From contig CAAEEB010000045.1 of NCBI GenBank assembly GCA_900754745.1, positions 1 through 42,064 of the forward strand: 42,064 nt of DNA, read 5' to 3'. Numbering within the stretch: the stretch's first letter is position 1; every line of letters begins with the position of its first letter. A program made the translations under genes and the position numbers. The notes beneath the pieces were generated by a model. It did no database searches. It was not told where the DNA came from and worked only from the letters and a program-made list of their open reading frames with translations. This stretch comes from an uncultured Collinsella sp. GTDB lineage: Bacteria; Actinomycetota; Coriobacteriia; Coriobacteriales; Coriobacteriaceae. Below are positions 40,353 to 42,064 of the stretch, piece by piece.

Positions 40353-42064
40353 CTACCCGCGGTGACGGGCGCGGCTGTACGGCGTATCCACCATGGGCAG
40401 ATCCGGACGCAGCTTGCCGTCAAACGAGCGATAGGCATTCTGCACGGCGGGCGCCGTGGGAATCGTTGCGATCTCGCCGATGCCCTTTCCGCCGTATGCC
40501 ACGGGCAACAGCTCGTCTTTCTCCACGTAGATGGCGTGGATATCCGGAATCTCGGGCGCACGGAACAGCCCGAGCGTACCGTACCTTGCCTGGGGCACGC
40601 AGTCCTTGAGCGGCCAATCCTCGGTAAGCGCATAGCCCATACCCATGAGCACGCCGCCTTCGATCTGACCCTGAATGGAGATGGGGTTGACCACCTTGCC
40701 GGAATCGTGCGCAGCATAGATCTCGCTCACGCGGCCGTCATCGTCCAGAATGACCACATGCGTGGCAAAACCGTAGCAGATGTGGCTCTTGGGGTTGGGC
40801 ACGTCGGCGCCCAGCTTGTCGGTCGGCTCCAGATACACATAGCCAAACTCGCATCCCTCGAGCGCCTTGATGGCGGCCGCAGGATCCTGGGGATGCATGC
40901 CCTGGCCGGCGACGAGTTCCTGTGCGCGCAGCTGATAGGCGCGACCGTCGTCGTACTCGATCTTGACACCGTCACCATGCGCGCTCACGGGAGCATCGGG
41001 TGCGGGCTTGCCGGCCTCGATGCCAACCATCGCATCGCGCAGCAGGAAGGCGGCACCGCGTACGGCCTCGCCGGTCACGACCGTCTGACGCGAGCCAGAC
41101 GTGGTGCCGGAGTCGGGAGCGTTCTCGGTGGAGCACTCGCCATTGGCAATGCAGCGAAGCGGCAGGCCGCAGGCCTCGGCAACGTCTTGCAAAAAGACGG
41201 TGTTGCAGCCCTGGCCGATGTCGGACGTGGCGGCGTAGACCACGGCGCGGCCATCCTCGATGCGGATCTTGCAGCGGCCGGCATCGGGCAGGCCCACGCC
41301 CACGCCGGCGTTCTTCATGGCGCAGGCGATACCAGCGTGTCCGGGATGCGCGTAGTAGGCATCCTTGACCTCGAGCAGCGTCTCTTTAAGCGCCGTGGAG
41401 CAATCGGCAATCTGGCCGTTGGGCAGAACCTCGCCCGGCTCGATGGCGTTGCGGTAGCGAATCTCCCACGGATCCAGGCCGACCTTCTCGGCCAGCAGGT
41501 CGATTAGGCTCTCGAGCGCAAACTCGGACTGACACACGCCAAAGCCTCGGTACGCACCGGCGGGCGGGTTGTTGGTGTAGTAGCCAAAGCCGCGGATGTC
41601 GGTGTTCTGATACTTGTAGGGGCCGACGGCGTGTGTACAGGCGCGCTCGAGCACCGGGCCGCACAGCGACGCGTAGGCGCCGGTGTCAAAGTTGATCTCG
41701 CAGTCCAGACCGGTAAAGATGCCCTCGGCGTCGCAGCCCAGCGTAAAGGTGCCGTCCATGGCATGACGCTTGGGATGGAAAGCGAGCGACTCGGCACGCG
41801 TGAGCTTGCACTTCACAGGACGCTGGAACTTATATGCGGCGAGCGCGGCCAGGTGCTGGACCGAAACGTCCTCCTTACCGCCAAAGCCGCCACCCACGAG
41901 CATGGTCTCGACGACCACACGCTCGGGTTCGCTATCCCAACCAAACATGTGGGCGCACTCTTTGCGCGTATCGTAGGCACCCTGGTCGGTCGACTGCACC
42001 TTGACGCCGTTCTTGTACGGGAAGGCGACGGCGCACTCGGGCTCCAAGAAGGCATGCTCGGTAA
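40353..42064 (-). CDS. xdhD: xanthine-dehydrogenase-type molybdenum subunit, C-terminal part (5' end outside window)
   Basis: The frame is open to the right edge, so the N-terminus is missing; about 569 residues are visible. Typical molybdenum-domain blocks are TEHAFLEPECAVAFP at the edge, MLVGGGFGGKEDVSVQHLAA, NPPAGAYRGFGVCQSEFALE, ATSDIGQGCNTVFLQDVAEA, SGTTSGSRQTVVTGEAVRGA and YGGKGIGEIATIPTAPAV, the last with the active-site glutamate region. This is the hypoxanthine/xanthine dehydrogenase family. The nearby yqeB, yqeC, ygeXYW and hyuA-type genes point to the selenium-dependent XdhD type, which can be one long chain with FeS domains at its N-terminus; this cannot be checked here. It is the probable ring-oxidising enzyme of the purine cluster. 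Confidence 0.9.
   Translation of the reverse strand, partial: TEHAFLEPECAVAFPYKNGVKVQSTDQGAYDTRKECAHMFGWDSEPERVVVETMLVGGGFGGKEDVSVQHLAALAAYKFQRPVKCKLTRAESLAFHPKRHAMDGTFTLGCDAEGIFTGLDCEINFDTGAYASLCGPVLERACTHAVGPYKYQNTDIRGFGYYTNNPPAGAYRGFGVCQSEFALESLIDLLAEKVGLDPWEIRYRNAIEPGEVLPNGQIADCSTALKETLLEVKDAYYAHPGHAGIACAMKNAGVGVGLPDAGRCKIRIEDGRAVVYAATSDIGQGCNTVFLQDVAEACGLPLRCIANGECSTENAPDSGTTSGSRQTVVTGEAVRGAAFLLRDAMVGIEAGKPAPDAPVSAHGDGVKIEYDDGRAYQLRAQELVAGQGMHPQDPAAAIKALEGCEFGYVYLEPTDKLGADVPNPKSHICYGFATHVVILDDDGRVSEIYAAHDSGKVVNPISIQGQIEGGVLMGMGYALTEDWPLKDCVPQARYGTLGLFRAPEIPDIHAIYVEKDELLPVAYGGKGIGEIATIPTAPAVQNAYRSFDGKLRPDLPMVDTPYSRARHRG

Overview
The window reads as chromosomal DNA of a high-GC anaerobic gut actinobacterium, most likely Collinsella or a close Coriobacteriia relative. 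The basis is GC-rich coding sequence, strong AGGAGG-type ribosome binding sites, zinc-ribbon S14 and zinc-lid adenylate kinase, and anaerobic purine/selenium-linked genes. The genus call is inference from protein character, not a database result.

Layout. Positions 1-1077 hold the end of a DUF2975 membrane protein, its small HTH partner, and a structured non-coding stretch. Positions 1078-6721 carry an ACT-domain protein, citrate synthase, two convergent Cof-type HAD phosphatases and adenine deaminase. Three copies of a GGGGAC-type repeat sit directly on or after the stop codons of the last three of these genes. Positions 7001-15402 are housekeeping: tyrS, a U32 peptidase, a class A penicillin-binding protein, argR with an ARG-box-like site, a family 2 glycosyltransferase and truA. 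Positions 15495-25257 (minus strand) are the spc/alpha ribosomal block from rplE to rplQ, with secY, adk, map, infA, rpmJ and rpoA. This block begins abruptly at rplE behind its own promoter; rplX and the S10-type genes are not upstream.

Positions 25583-35538, plus 40353 to the right edge, form the main accessory system. It contains xdhC, yqeB, yqeC, a hydantoinase (hyuA/ygeZ type), a molybdopterin nucleotidyltransferase (mocA type), ygeW, ygeY, ygeX (2,3-diaminopropionate ammonia-lyase), a YheO-type PAS/HTH regulator, and a truncated xanthine-dehydrogenase-type molybdenum subunit (xdhD type). This matches the E. coli ygeW-X-Y-Z/yqeBC/mocA/xdhD set and the gene clusters linked to anaerobic purine and uric acid breakdown in gut bacteria. 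The proposed logic is that the Mo-hydroxylase acts on the purine ring, XdhC/YqeB/YqeC/MocA mature its cofactor, and the hydantoinase, YgeY, YgeW and YgeX process opened-ring products through diaminopropionate to pyruvate and ammonia. Adenine deaminase at 4901-6721 could feed the same route.

Between the regulator and xdhD lies an interruption (35661-40352) with two unknown proteins, a DEDD exonuclease and an AAA ATPase/DUF4143 protein. It holds two exactly phased tandem arrays: four 33-bp units at 36706-36820 with no associated gene, and four 23-bp units at 40097-40171 directly upstream of the ATPase. The window also has three copies of a palindromic repeat with arms beginning AGTTGCGGTG (6847, 25471, 28293). 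These repeat families, the ATPase-linked arrays and the candidate operators of the diaminopropionate regulator are the least explained parts of the window.
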